Shown here: positions 23,377 through 36,160 of the stretch, one piece after another
Layout of the letters: every line of letters begins with the position of its first letter
How positions within the stretch are numbered: position 1 is the first letter of the stretch
Source of the DNA: Lutjanus erythropterus
Lineage: Eukaryota > Chordata > Actinopteri > Lutjaniformes > Lutjanidae
Assembly (NCBI GenBank): GCA_020091685.1
Contig: CM034605.1
Coordinates: 14,418,635 to 14,482,634, forward strand
Length of the DNA: 64,000 bases
Reading direction: 5' to 3'
Program-made: the position numbers and the translations under genes
The notes under the pieces: model-generated
Database searches by the model: none
What the model was told of the DNA's origin: nothing
The model's input: only the letters and a program-made list of their open reading frames with translations

Positions 23377-24558
23377 ATTGTAACTTCAGTGTTTTTCAAC
23401 CTGGACCCTATTTTCCCATGTTTTTTATATATAAGCGACTAACAGGTTCAACAGTTTTTGGAATTTGTCCAGTATCAAGGGAGAGAGCTGCAGCTGTCAG
23501 AATAATTTGACCAGATTTCTGAAATTAAATCCGGGGACATTTCCATTTCGTTGTGCAGTATATTATTGAAATACCCAGTGTTATTATCTATGAAATAAAA
23601 AGGGGGGTAATTCCAGTTTCATGTCTTTGGACCATGGAAATTGTTTTACTGTAATAAACTACGGTGCAGACTGGCTGATAAAATTGGGCACTAACTAAGC
23701 AACATTGTAACCTGAGGCAGAAAATCATTGTTGGCAAATGAGTGTAGATATGGCTGAGTGGTGATGTTGTGGATTCAAGTGACACTTCTCACCAAGTTTT
23801 CCATGGCAATTTTCTCAAAAAACATTAGAAGAGTTATATGACATCAACCTGTAGGATATACTGCCTGGTCTTTATTGCCATGTAAAATATTATTTCGCTT
23901 TGCAGTCTGTTTTTAAAAACTTGGACATTTCCGGGGACAGCTCCAGGCAGGGACAGGCCACCAAAAACAGGGGCTGTCCCTGGAACACAGGGGCATCTGG
24001 TCACCCTACGTTTGAAGCAAAACTAACGTACAACGTAATCCCTCCAGGCAACCGCACGCCATCAAAGTACATCCACTAAAAGTTCTTGTTTTTGCTAGTG
24101 ACTGGCTCAGATTTGGTATGGTAAATGTCAAGCATCAGAGAAGCAATGCACAGGGTTTATTTCTACCAGTTTTACTTTGTTTTTGTTGAACGTGACTAGA
24201 GATGAAAATTAAAATCACAGTCTTGCAAAGGTTAGTTTGGCAAGAGCAATAAAATAGTTGTTTCTGGTTAAACAAAACATTTCTAGATCTACCTCTATAA
24301 CAATTCTTTCCATAATGTTGTCAGACACTTAGAGTATCAGTCTGAGCCTGTCAGTGGCAAAAACAAGTACTTCTAGTGGGTGTATGACAGTGTGCAATTG
24401 CATGGAAGGAAAACATTGAAGCTTAGTTTTGCTTCAGCTGGCTACAGCGGTCTCCTTCAGTATTGGATCAATTTCAAAAACTGTTCATCCCCATCAGTTT
24501 CTCAGACACAAAAACATGACAAAATAGAGTTTAGGCTGAAAAATACCAAAGTTACCCT
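23377..24558. mobile_element. TTAA-flanked foldback element with a nested insertion
   Basis: TTAA occurs at 23373-23376 and 24559-24562. The left end reads ATTGTAACTTCAGTGTTTTT and the right end, on the minus strand, AGGGTAACTTTGGTATTTTT. Complementarity runs inward through CCTATTTTCCCATGTTTTT against AAAAACATGACAAAATAG. An unrelated block at about 23509-24009, bounded by TGACCAGAT and its inverse ATCTGGTCA, splits the left arm and contains several GGGGACA motifs. No coding capacity is seen. Confidence 0.72.
23509..24009. mobile_element. Nested element with TGACCAGAT inverted ends
   Basis: The left edge TTGACCAGATTTCTG is mirrored by ATCTGGTCACCCTACG on the right. CCGGGGACATTTCC occurs near the left edge (23530-23543) and, in a related form, CATTTCCGGGGACAGC at 23928. 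The terminal repeat is short and no target duplication was identified, so family assignment is open. Confidence 0.4.
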
Positions 24559-24889
24559 TTAACTCTACTAATGCAAGCATACAAAAAGAAGAAATGGTCG
24601 CCATTTATGTCAGGTGTGAAAGTTGTGGATTATGCTGCAAGTCTCTATGAACATGGTTTGTAGAGACCTGTTGGAAAATATGTTCCAGGTTGAAAAATGC
24701 CGTAGAGACCCCTTAGAACAAATGTGGGAAATGTAAAATCCATCCTTTTTTTGAGTAAAGAACTGTGTAATGACAAACTCTGTCAAAGAGTAGGGGTAAG
24801 TGGCCAGGGTACAGTATTGGCTTTCAGTGTCATTAACTTTTCAGCAGTAAGCAGGTTTCTGTCGCCACTGACCAAATTGCTTTAAATGC

Positions 24890-25150
24890 GCAGCAATTAC
24901 ACGGTTGAGGCTGGCGCTTAAAAGATGAGTAGAGTATAGTTTCTGTAGTAAGACCTAATGGGATTATTAGTGAGTTTTTATGAGAGCGGAACTTGCAGCT
25001 CACAGTAATACTGGAAGTGGGATTATATGTTTCAGTGAAATACAGTACCAGCCAGCTGGTCCTAATGTTAATTACTGGATTACCCTTTCTAATTAAGAAA
25101 TCTGTAAAGGGGAGTTTAATAATTCATTGAATCACAGTGGCACAATTTCT
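24890..25150. promoter_or_regulatory. Candidate enhancer rich in homeodomain sites
   Basis: Within 60 bp (about 25063-25100) lie TTAATTA, GGATTACC (K50/Otx-type) and CTAATTAAG. Around them is repeat-free DNA with AGCAATTACACG and TAATAATTCATTGAATCAC. Motif clustering alone is weak evidence; cross-species alignment would decide. Confidence 0.3.
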
Positions 25151-28100
25151 TCTATTACTCTCCTCTTCCCTCTGTACCCATTTTGATTTTTTTCCTCTTC
25201 TTTTTTTTTTTTTTACCTCAGTGACTCCCATGTGCAGGCATGGAGGCAGTAACACCTCGTTATTCAGAGTTAAAATGTGTTAGCTTGAGGCTTAAACATG
25301 GCCTTAGCATGTTTAAATCATGCTGAGCATATCACAGAGGCCATGCCGGCTGTTCCCTTTGATATATATTTGCAGCATAATGTGTGGTTTTGAAAATCAA
25401 TGAGGAGTCCTCTTTTGATCACAGTTGTGTCCCTCATCTTACCACTCCGTAAAAAATAGCGCATGACCATCCTGCCGCAGAGGTGAGCCACATACAGACA
25501 ACATGTGCGGAAGTACAGTTGCATGCCTGGGTCTGGCCAGCACGACCCAGTATTTTGACCGGAGTCTGGTGTGAATGATTAAATGTAGATCGAACCTGTA
25601 GTCGATATATACCTTACATGAGGCGTGTATGAAAGGGATATCACTTGCACACATTCACCCCTGAGGGATGTCCAGTGTTACCAGGACATTGTTGGCGAGC
25701 TCCCTGCACAATCCTTCCTCTACAGTAGTTATTGAGTGGTTTATTTAAATATTTATTTATTTTTTTATGGTCAGAAACAGATCCAAAGTTTTAAAATATT
25801 ATGTCTGCTCCCCCATAGGAGAATTTAAAACTATTTCCAACCTGAAGTTTTTGGCATGTCCTTATTAACTGTATGTTTATCAGAGTTGCTGATCCAAGCA
25901 GACATAATGAACAAAACATAACAATCCAAAAGAAAGCAATTTTGATCATGTGCATGTATAATTGCTTTACGGTAAAGTTTGACTACATTCAGTTTCCTTC
26001 TCCTAGAAGCAGAATTAAATTTAGATTCAATTTTATTTGAACTCAGGGTTTTTGATATATACTAGTCACCTTTTGATACATGCAACATACATATGTACAC
26101 TAAATGATAATGCAGTTGATATTTTTCACTGATATAGTTTGATATATCAGTTTCATTGTTAAGACTATGATATTAAAATGAATGCATGAGGTAAGAATCT
26201 TGCAATTGGGCCCTTACTGGGGACAAATAATGTCACAATTCAAACTAATTACATTACTATACTGCAGTATTTAATAATCTTAAACAAGATTTCAGGCAGG
26301 TTTTTGCAGGAGACTAGGCAAACATTCTTGTGGTAATAATTTAATTGTTTAAAATAGTGAAATATGTTTATTTTCTAACAGACAAGTATGTCAACACAGA
26401 CAAACAAGGTGCTGAGCCATGTGGCTTGTGGGCAGAAGTTTAAATTAGTAGTCATCTAAACTTTGGACAGCAGAGAAAAAGGACATCCAAGTAACTTTCA
26501 CAACTCAAAATGATTATTTTAGTTGAAAAGTTTTGCTGAGTTGAAATGATCCCTCTCCTGTTCCACAGGCAGAGAGAGAATACCACTGAGCATGTGCAGA
26601 GTTAAGTGTCATCACTCTAGATTGTTTCTGATTGGAGTAATTGAGTGTGGTAGAACTGCCACTCTCCGACTATTGTTTTAATTTTTATTCATATGCTGTC
26701 ATATATAATGTAACAGAATGATTCTGTCACAAGCTTTTTGATCCATATGATCAGTTGATCACAATAATTTTGATCACTATTTCAGCAGTTTTCACTGTAC
26801 TGCACTCAATATACATGATTAAAACATAATCTATAATATAACAAATAATGAGATTTAAACAGAAATAGGTTTTGACTGTGTTAAATTGACTTGGCCGCTG
26901 TATCTCCGTGTGTTTCAGTGGTCTAATGTGTGAGACAAAATAACTCTGTTCTGTAGGGTCTGGGATTAGTGATCCATGATTTCATCAGGTCCGATATGAA
27001 ATATCTTAAGGAGAGAAATGTAGGTCATTGAGAACACCATCAAACAGCAGCACTCAGGCAGCGGCATGCAGGCCCACGTTTGTCTCCTGTATTTGTGAGG
27101 ACATTCTCAACCGCCTGTGGGTATTTGTAATGACCCAGTGACAGCATTTCTCTGCTGGCGGCTGAGGTGCTCAACGAAATGAATAACTCTGACCAGCCAG
27201 GAGAGAGGCAGAGAGAGAGAGGGAAGGCGACTGCATGTGTGCGTGTGTGTGTCAGCAGTGTTTGTGTGTCTCCGGCGTGAGGAGTGGGGCTACATGTCAC
27301 ATCTCTTCAGACACTATAGCTCCAGTCCCCACTGGCTACAAACAATCTACAACCACCCAGAACCTCCCACAGAGGCTGTGTGCGCCGCATATGTGCCAGT
27401 AGCGCGTAAAATGTGTCTCTACACTGCCTTGCTTGTCGCCTTGACCGGGCCACATGTTCCTCTGGTCGAGGCCTCAAAGTCTGTGTCGTGATGGGAACGC
27501 TGGGGAAGCAATAAAATCCACCTTAGAATCCTGTTAGGAGGAGATAGCAACTGCCAACTGTGTGCTTAACTCCAGGAATTACAGATTTAGTTGGTAGTGC
27601 CCTGTCGATCTTTAAGCTTTTGGTGTGCTGTACAACACTTCTCCATAATGGATATAGATTCAGCATGATGCATATGAATTGTTCATCCGCATACATATGA
27701 ATTATTCAACAGCATGATTTGTTTTGCCCTTTTTTTTGGGTTCAACATGCACTGGAGGGCATAAGGGGGAGGGAAGTTTCAGTCCCACTCAGGTCCTGGC
27801 ACATTTTCATTTAGTCTCTCCATCTCTTACAATAACATCTGAAGTTGTCTCTGCATCTATAGCTGGACCGAGCCATTAAAATCTACATGCAGTTAATGGA
27901 CTTTTTGGCAGGAGTTGTCATTTTATAGATGCAATCCTGAGAGAGCATTACTTTGTCTGAGTGTCTCCTTTGCTAATCAGCGAGGTCAAGCATCCATCTG
28001 GCAATTGTTTGATGTTTCTGGTTTGGTAAAATATGTATTGCTTTACCAGAAGGATGAGATAATTCAAGAGCGGAGATGTTGGACTTTATACAACTGCTGA

Positions 28101-28837
28101 ACATATGACGAATTCACAATATGCTTGTGTAATTTGTTACAAGATATTTAATTGTCTCAGTGATTAGATATGTATATGAGTATATTAATTTGACTGACTG
28201 CAGAGTATAATCACATTTAGTTCTACAAAACTCCCAAAACCATCAGTTTCAACCCTTTCTCCAGAAATTCTGTTTGTATATTACCTAATTGTTTTCTTAA
28301 TTAAGTTGTGGTGACAACATAACTCCTGCCTGAAAACAACATCCCTTTTTTAAAAAAAAATGTGTATACAATCTACAAGATTCACAGGCAGGTGGTTGTG
28401 GTGGGTGTACAAAGTAGGGTAGACTGGGGACGGCTCCAGCAAGGGATGGTTGCAACAAGTCTCATTTCCTCAATCAGAAACATGCCAGAGTGATGAGCTC
28501 ACTTAGACCCTATCCCCAACAGGAAGACAGAAAATAACTTCAGCATCTACTGCTGGATTTATTGGAATTTAAAAATGTTTAAAAAAATTTATTGTCTGGG
28601 AGGTATGAGAGTCACACTGCTGTAAAGTGTTTTATGAATTAATCAAAATTTGCAAATATGGATCACTGTTTTGTTGTATTGCGAATTGGGTCACTTGCAC
28701 TTAATATACAAAGGTTTGGTTGATCTAGTCCAAATAGTTTCTGAGTAACTGAAAGAAATGCAAAAAGAATTGCAACAGTCCCTACTTTCCCCTACAGGAC
28801 TTTAACACCACACTCCAGGATTTGCTTCCGGACAACA

Positions 28838-29185
28838 TGAGCACTTTGGTTAAGTTAGGAAAGAATCATCCTTTTGGTTAAATATTAATTAAAAAAAAAT
28901 CTCTTGTCTCAAGTCACTGCTTACTTTTAAATAATGTTGCAGTCACCTCGACTGTATAGTGTATTGCATTGTTTTGGTGGAAAACAAATGAAATATTTTG
29001 GCAATAAAAGCACTTTCCTTAGGGTTTGGAAATGTCATGATTTTGGGCACTTTGGTTCAAGTAAAAATTGTCATATCAATTAAATATTAATAAGAAATTT
29101 CATGAATAATGTTGCAGTCACCATGACTGGACAGTGTATTGCAAAAATGCCTATTTTGGCAGAAAACAAAAGAAATATGTTGTCA
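28838..29185. repeat. Two diverged direct copies, about 175-bp period
   Basis: GCACTTTGGTT-N-AAGT, TTAAATATTAAT, AATAATGTTGCAGTCACC (28930 and 29105), GTGTATTGCA and GGC/TGGCAGAAAACAAA-type strings recur in the same order and orientation. The copies differ by substitutions and small indels, so this is an old tandem duplication or two copies of one element. Confidence 0.7.
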
Positions 29186-29539
29186 GTGAACATAGTAACA
29201 TGTTCAGTATTAACATTTTTGCACCTTGTCAGGTATGTTAATTGACAACATTTCCTCATCACGTTAATAGAAAACACATTTCGGTTAGCATTTCATTTAA
29301 AATAATGCAGATTAGTTGTATATAAATGTAATTTCTAGCAGAAAGTGCTGTTTGTTTTCAAGAATATTCCTCTCATCAGCTTCCTCATAAGCACAAACTT
29401 ACAGAACCACACAGAGCATTTTCTCACAGACTAATGCTTAAAAAGTAAAATGTAAATCCATGCACATTCACATTCATCATTAATTCTAGAGGGGTGTGTG
29501 TTATGTTTTTCACAGTGGCTATGTTGAGGAGGAGGCAGG

Positions 29540-29690
29540 GGGCCTGCTATCAAAAACCTTGCAGGATAGCAATCATTAGAACCTCAGCCCCCCTGGTAAG
29601 CAAGCCATGCTTCCTGTATAGGGCCCCAGAGGATTCAGTGTGCTAATTATTTACTGAAGCAGCAAAGACTATCAAATGAGACCCTGTGTC
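29540..29690. promoter_or_regulatory. Candidate conserved non-coding element
   Basis: A repeat-free interval with ATAGCAATCATTAGAACC and GTGCTAATTATTTACTGAAG, which combines homeodomain-like TAAT cores with balanced composition. Inference only. Confidence 0.22.
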
Positions 29691-30199
29691 GAGTCTAACT
29701 GTGAGGGGGTACCCAGACAGTGTAACCTGGGTAACATGCAAATAGAAGGAGAAACGGGGGGAGGGCAGAAAGAGAGAGAAAGGGAGGAAGCGCGGGGGTG
29801 TATAATGGTCAGAGTGCGTTGGAGGAGTCGAGGTTCACTGGTGAGTCAGGAAAGGTGGGGCCACTGAGGGGCACAGCAGCAGAGTATTAGATTTCAGATG
29901 CATATGAATGACCAACTGCTGGTTCTGCTCTAGCTTTAGGGGGAATTGCATGGGTTCCCTTTGAGCTGCAGTTTTGAATCTAGATTACTGCCTGGCTTAA
30001 TCCTGTGGTGGGTAGGTAGGGGGTCATGAATGTCTGTTGCTGGTGTCATTAAAGTGAAGACTTGCAGAAGAGTGGGGTACCTTTCTTTAAATTAGTTTTT
30101 TTTTAGAGCCAGAAAACCATGTTATACGTGCCAGGATCAGAACCAGCATGGCTGGAACATTGTAAACCTGTAACTCACACAGGAATTTCTCTTTAACAA

Positions 30200-30610
30200 A
30201 GTAAATGGTAATAAAGTAATAAAGTTTTATTTTGTTGAAGTTTATTAAACTCAAAATGTCTAGTATTTATTTTCAGAACACCTCAAACATGAGTTCTTTT
30301 AACTTGCAGGTTTTTGTTTACTTTAAATAAATTTACTGTACAGAGTTCAATCAACTCATTAAATTAAATTTCCAAAGAAACATGATCAGCATATTAGCAA
30401 CATTGACGTGATACATGTTATGATAAGTTATGGCTGCTTGTATTCACAATAGGTTGGTTCAACCTAATATCTTCCGCTTATTGAGCTTGTTTTCTCAAGT
30501 AGAACTGAATTAATATCAAGTTTATTCGACATGGAAAGTTTGTTTAGAATCATAACCAAATTACCACAACTTGTCTTTCAAACTCAATGACTAATTTTTA
30601 GGCAGCCTTT
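30200..30610. repeat. AT-rich MITE-like sequence
   Basis: A run of short A/T-rich motifs (AAGTTTATTAAACTCAA, GAGTTCAATCAACTC, CAACTTGTCTTTCAAACTC) resembling the interior of the ACTGTAAA-ended elements at 35687-36013 and 56304-56470. Clear termini are not visible. Confidence 0.4.
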
Positions 30611-31129
30611 AACGTTTTTATATGAAAACAAGGGCTTTTTTTCACATTGAATCATGCTTAGAACCAGCTAGGTTTCTGCATCTTGCTTACTTAAAAACAA
30701 ATTAATTACATGAGCTCATAGACAAACAGCCACATGCACCTACTCACACACATACAATCCCTGACTCTCAAAAACAGTGGAGGGGGGTAACGCTGTGGTC
30801 CATGCATCTGGGCAAAAAGCCAAGCAGACTCTCCTCAGCAGATACACACATGCCATAAGAGAGCAGTGAGCTCTAATAACACACTAAGATCCACTCCATT
30901 TGATTAGAGGGCAACAACATTATCTGGTCAACAACCACATATAAACACATATGGACTACTGAATTATCTAAAGCTATATAAAACAAAACCAGATGTATGT
31001 AACTTAATAAAAAAACACACACTCTCCCACTCTAATCTGGATTAAAATATGATTTACCACTAACATGCTGCATACATTATAGTCCATTATGACCCCGCTG
31101 AACTAATATAGCGGGTTTATGTATTTTTT

Positions 31130-31360
31130 TCTTATTGGAAAGTGCAAAGGGGCCCCCACAGCTGCTGTAAAGCTGAAAGATAAATATCTAGCAGAGAGTC
31201 ACAATTAATTCCAAACAAGGTTATGTAAATCCTTAACTTGACCACAATCAGGCTGGCCAAACTTGTGGGATTGCTCTCTAAACAGACCAAGATGTCATTA
31301 CAAGTTGGCTCTAATTACACTGAACCCGTTAATGTGGCATTTTTGAAACGGAAAAGGCTC
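31130..31360. promoter_or_regulatory. Candidate conserved non-coding element
   Basis: A single-copy block with CACAATTAATTCC, TTGACCACAATCAGGCTGGCC and GGCTCTAATTACACTGAACC. It carries several TAATTA-type cores, a Runt-like ACCACAA and no repeat signature. Inference only. Confidence 0.28.
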
Positions 31361-32450
31361 GATTTATTTTCTCTCGCACATTGAGCGGTGCAAAACAGAA
31401 GGCCCACATCGTGCATATTGAACAAAAATCTGCAAAATGTCACCCAGGACACTCCATTCAATTAACGTAACACTCAGAGTCGGGTTTGAAAAGAGAAGCA
31501 GGTGTGCAGCCGAGTTCCTGCCCCTCTCAGCAGCTAATTCACATGACGGATGCGCGACCTCCAGCAGCTCCCCACAAAAACAAGTGACCCTCTCCCAATG
31601 AGATCCTACCACGTGTCAGGACATATTCTGGGAGGAGTGATTGAACTGTTTGTTTCTGTGTCGACGAGACAATGGCGCTGCCAGCTTAAACTGCTCGTGA
31701 CATCCTGCTGTGTCTCCTTTCAGTGCAGCCGCTCCCCCTAAACTTATTTTCAATGTCTCATTGCCTTTGCTAAATAATGAAAAACTGCAATGAAGTTGTG
31801 AATGGAAAATTAGGCAGCAGCAGACCATGCGGGTTACTTGCTCCCAGCTACACACTTATTATCACTTACACCGCCTGTTTTGTGTCCAAGCCACATCAAG
31901 TTTAACTCTGGATCATATAAACAGCACTTATTCCACTCTTATCTCTTCTTCTCTCTCATTCACTCCCTTCCAATGTGTGTGTGCACATGTGTGTGTCTGC
32001 CAGAGTGCTAAAACACCATGAGGGAATTGGGCCTTTGCCACCCCCTCCTTCTCACAAATGTGAAGGGATAGTAAATATCAGTGCAGCAGATGGGGCCGAT
32101 GCTCCCTCTCTGCCTCCCCTCCCCGTACACGGGGAGGGCAGAGCAAATGGATAGCCATCAACAGCAGCAGGAGTCGCCCCAGGCCAAGACTGGAGTAGAG
32201 GACACGGGGACTGACTGGACTGTTGCTCAGGCAGGCAATTTTACAGACTGACTATGAGCAGGGGAACTGCCCGACATTAGGAGTGAGCATTCATAAGGTC
32301 ATTACATCTAAGATTTCATGGTAGACAGCAGGCTTCCCAGAAATACACATGTAGCTTTGTCATCTGGATTCATAAGATAATAAATGATATTCATGCTCCA
32401 CATAGCTGTCTACCTGTTTGGATCATAGTGCAGGACTCACTGTTGCATAT

Positions 32451-33243
32451 ACACTCTTAGAAATAAAGGTGCTAAGTAGAACCATGAGGGGTTCTTTGGC
32501 TCGTCCCCATAGAGAGAGCCCTTTTAGGTTAGAATCTTTTGTAAAAGTTCCTCTTGGAATCCTTTCATGGGGTTCTACCTAGAGCCCAACACAGGTTATA
32601 CCCAGAACCCTCTATGAGAGGTTCTACAGAGAGCCCTTCTATAGTGTAACACATTTCTTGGGGTTCTATCAAGAATGTGGGAACCTTAGGTTTGTGCTAA
32701 CAAGAACTCAGCCAGGGAGTTCTACCACAAATCATTTTATATCAATAGGGTTTTATTTAACACCCACTTAGAGCGTTCTACCAACAACCATATGTTGTGA
32801 TGCAAAGAACCACGAAGGGTTCTTTGGCTTGGCCCCATATGAGAACCCTTTTTTGTTCCTGGTATAACATTTTATAAAGGTTCCACTTGGAACCCTGTCA
32901 GAGAGTGCTACCTAGATCCCATTATAAAGGGTTATATATTTAGAATCATTTATGTAAGATTTTACCTAGAACCCCCTATGAATGACTCCACAGAGAACCC
33001 TTCCATAGTGTAATGGTTCCACCCAGAATGTTACCACCTTCCACAGGTGCTAACAAGAACTCAGCCGGAGGGTTCTACCAAGAAACTGTTTGTATTCTAA
33101 AGGTTTTGTCTGCTGTTTTTATCTACCTTTTGCATTGTGGTACGAAGAACCTCTGACAAAAACGGCTCTTACAGGAACACTTAGTCTTAGACAGAACCCT
33201 TCATGAACCCTTCTCCTTTTGGAACCCTTATTTCTAAGAGTGT
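32451..33243. mobile_element. MITE of the CTTAGAAATAAAGG / GGTTCTA family, copy 2 (complete)
   Basis: The best-preserved copy: ACACTCTTAGAAATAAAGG on the left is mirrored by CCTTATTTCTAAGAGTGT on the right. The 793-bp body consists of repeated GGTTCTA / AGAACCC motifs and GGGTTCTTTGGCT-like phrases, occurring at least twice (32485 and 32817). The flanks form TAT/ATA, so a TA target duplication (Tc1/mariner-like) is possible but cannot be separated from the terminal repeat. Confidence 0.85.
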
Positions 33244-35084
33244 ATGGTGTCATTTCAATACCCTGTCACACTGCTGGCAGCATCTGTAAAGCACCAGCGG
33301 CGTCTAACAGCATGACACGCTTGTGCAACAGAGCAGGAGAAGGGCTTGCTCGGACAGAAAGGGTGTCAACAGCATCCCGACACCATCAGACAGCAGATCT
33401 GGAGCAGATACCATAAATCCTGCCCACTCGTCAATGAACAGACAGTAAACAGGTTTAAATTTAGGCAAAGCGCTGTTGTTATTGCTGTTATGAAAGCTCC
33501 AGCATGGAGAGCATATATCAGTATTCCCATAGCGATATTAGACAGCCTCCCACTGGGGAGGAGAGGAGCACATGTGGATCAACGATGACACAACATGGAA
33601 TCTTACTGCGCAGCAGCATCAGCTAAGCAGTGATGTAATGCAACTGAGCTCACTGGGTGAGAGTCAGGGGGGGAGCGGGGCATCTTGTCACACTTTCTGC
33701 TTTCACTTCAATTTCCTGGTCTCTGTACCTCACAATCATTTTCCATATTAAATTAAATCACAAATTCTTGTGCACAAATGTATAATTTTTGTGTTTCAAC
33801 AAATAAGAATATGTATAAAAGCAGAGGCTTTCCACATTTATTCTCTGCAGGTAAAAGCCTGATTTATTTACATAGATGTTTGAAATACTGTGAATATTTT
33901 CCAACTTTACCTGCTACTATGTTGAATGGTATGCTGCCATTGGTCTTTTATTTTGAATTTCAAACATTTTAACCTTTGTGCTTCCTTTCTTATTTTATTC
34001 CTTTTGTGTGCACAGTCTACAAAAATATATTTTATTATTTTATAAAATCTTTTAACTAATTAAAGGCTTATACTGCACGCTCCTGTGCATTTCAACCATT
34101 TTTTGCCCAAAACATAAACCGTAAAAATGAAAAGGTTGAGGAAATGCTAATTTCAAGGCAACTTACTTCAGTAGATTACTTCAGTAGATTTTAAAATGTT
34201 GTATTTCAAGAACTGTTGAGTAAAATCATTCAAGTGAAAGTGAATAATGGTTAATTATTTTGACATTTTTTAATTGCAACCATTCAATTTTCAAGCAGCC
34301 AAATGGTGAAAAAAATCAGATCGACAGCTCACTGTCACACAAAACCACTGAAACAACTTGCCCCAGAGTTGCATGTGTTCTATTGCTCACTATACCACAA
34401 GCTAGCTTTCGTACAGGACTTTGATTTAGGTATTAAAACACACCCTTTCTCTCCTTTATTCTGGGCAAAAATAATACAATTCAATATACTTACTTATCAG
34501 AGTTGTATTACAAGTTGTGCAGTTTTTTTACTCTGACGGTTAAAAATATAATATATAATATAATATAAAAATAGCTCTCACCACAGACTACAGTGACATT
34601 TGCTGCATGATGAGAACAAAATGGCTTCAGAGCAGTGAGTTGGAGATGCACCTGTTAGATTTTTTAGTTAGCTCCCCCTGGTATTGGAGATATAACCAGT
34701 GTGACAACTTACCCGAGTGACAAGATCCCCCGCTCTCCCCCAACAGAGAAAAAAAAAGGTGTTTAAATCATAACTGGCCTTTTTGATACTGGATTTAATA
34801 TCAGTAGACTGAGACAGAGACATGTCTACTTTTAGCAACTTGCGTCTTCCAGGCTTCAGTTCTGTTTCAGGGGTCTTTGTATAGGTGTCACGTACAGCGT
34901 TTGACTGTGACATCCTGGCTTATATGAATGATTTAAACGCTCAAGTGATTGGAAATTACTTTCTTTTGTCGCCACAGTCTCCCTCCCCTTACCCTACCCT
35001 CTGGATATTCCTGGGAGGACGGTATCTCACTCAGCGTCTCCTGAGCATTCTAGATTTCCATTTATTTATTTAAGGAGGAAATAG

Positions 35085-35420
35085 AAGGAAATTTCAACGG
35101 GTCACTAATTTCATTTCAACATGTACCGGTGGCATTAGCCCTGAGCAGATATTTCAGAGGAGCACAAAATCAATGTCGAGCTTCTGTTGGGAATAGCCCT
35201 GGAACCCATTAGCAACTTTGACCAATAGGTCAGGTAAAGTAATAGCTAGATAAATGTTTTATTACAGATTTGCAAACTGACTTAATGGGGGGGCTAGTAC
35301 CTGTGCAGCCATGCATGGGAAATATTCATCATTAGATTCTATTGCAGTAATGAACACAAATCTCTCAGTGGCCGAGGCCTCTGGTTCTTTATATATGATC
35401 TGTTAAAGGTGGGCCTCTCA
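35085..35420. promoter_or_regulatory. Candidate conserved non-coding element
   Basis: A repeat-free block with AACATGTACCGGTGGCATTAG, GACCAATAGGTCAGG, GTAATAGCTAGATAAATG and GCCATGCATGGGAAATATTC. The composition and mix of palindromic and AT-core motifs resemble vertebrate conserved enhancers. This is not testable without alignment. Confidence 0.28.
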
Positions 35421-35577
35421 GAGGAGACAAAAGGCTGTATCTGTGCCCCTCTGGAGGCATACACCAACACAGAGAAGATGTTATTACTTTGAATGAATGG
35501 TTTGGTATACTAATTGTATTTTATATGACATCATAGGTTGCACATTTTTTTCTCTAATAAATAACTTCAATATCACA

Positions 35578-36160
35578 GTGCTTACAGTACAAAGAGTGGC
35601 TACAGTTCTGACCAGGACAGCATCCCTGTAGTTCAGTCTGAGTCATAACATTATGAGCTCAGAGGTCCACAAGCAACCAGTCTCACACTGTAAACCTAAA
35701 TAAGTCAGCAGTACCCATAAAATTGAGGCAATCAGTTAAATCAGTTCTTTAGAGTTCAAAATCTCAAAACTTTATGAGCTTAAATATTTGGAGTAACTGT
35801 TACATGTACCGTTTGATTACAGTTAAATTAATACTGATGATTTGATATTTTAAGTTCAACTCTGAATAATTTTAAGTATAACCCCCATTTATTTCATGGT
35901 CGTTTAAGTTCCTATTCATTGAAAATTTAGTTTAACAAACACAAAAGAAAGACAATTCTACTGGGAAAGTTTTCACTGCTTATTAGTTACTTGATATGTG
36001 CTGTTTTACAGTGCAATATTATATATCTACATGTTTTTCTTTCCTCTATTTTCAGCTGGTGGTCTGTATATATAGGCCTATATGGTGCTTACAGTACAGT
36101 AGCTGCAGTTCTCACAGTGACAACATCCTTACAGCTCAGTCTGAGTCATATCATAATCAT
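35578..36160. repeat. Direct repeats of about 75 bp flanking a MITE
   Basis: 35578-35655 and 36088-36160 share GCTTACAGTACA, GGCTACAGTTCT/GCTGCAGTTCT, ACAGCATCC/ACAACATCC and GTTCAGTCTGAGTCATA/GCTCAGTCTGAGTCATA. The intervening sequence includes the element at 35687-36013. Confidence 0.7.
35687..36013. mobile_element. MITE with CACTGTAAA inverted ends
   Basis: The 9-bp ends are perfect inverted repeats (CACTGTAAA at 35687-35695; TTTACAGTG at 36005-36013). The body is AT-rich with short phrases (ACCCATAAAATTGAGGCAA, TTTATTTCATGGTCGTTTAAG) resembling a common fish family. It is about 327 bp and non-coding; the superfamily is not certain. Confidence 0.7.

Larger units (their letters stand above)
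24559..32450. other. Long intergenic block, largely single-copy
   Basis: No protein or RNA gene is supported over nearly 8 kb. It holds a poly(T) run (25200-25214), a diverged direct duplication (28838-29185), an AT-rich MITE-like zone (about 30200-30610) and GA/GT simple sequence (27206-27260). The rest may be regulatory DNA of the sox11 domain; three candidates are listed separately. Confidence 0.5.
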
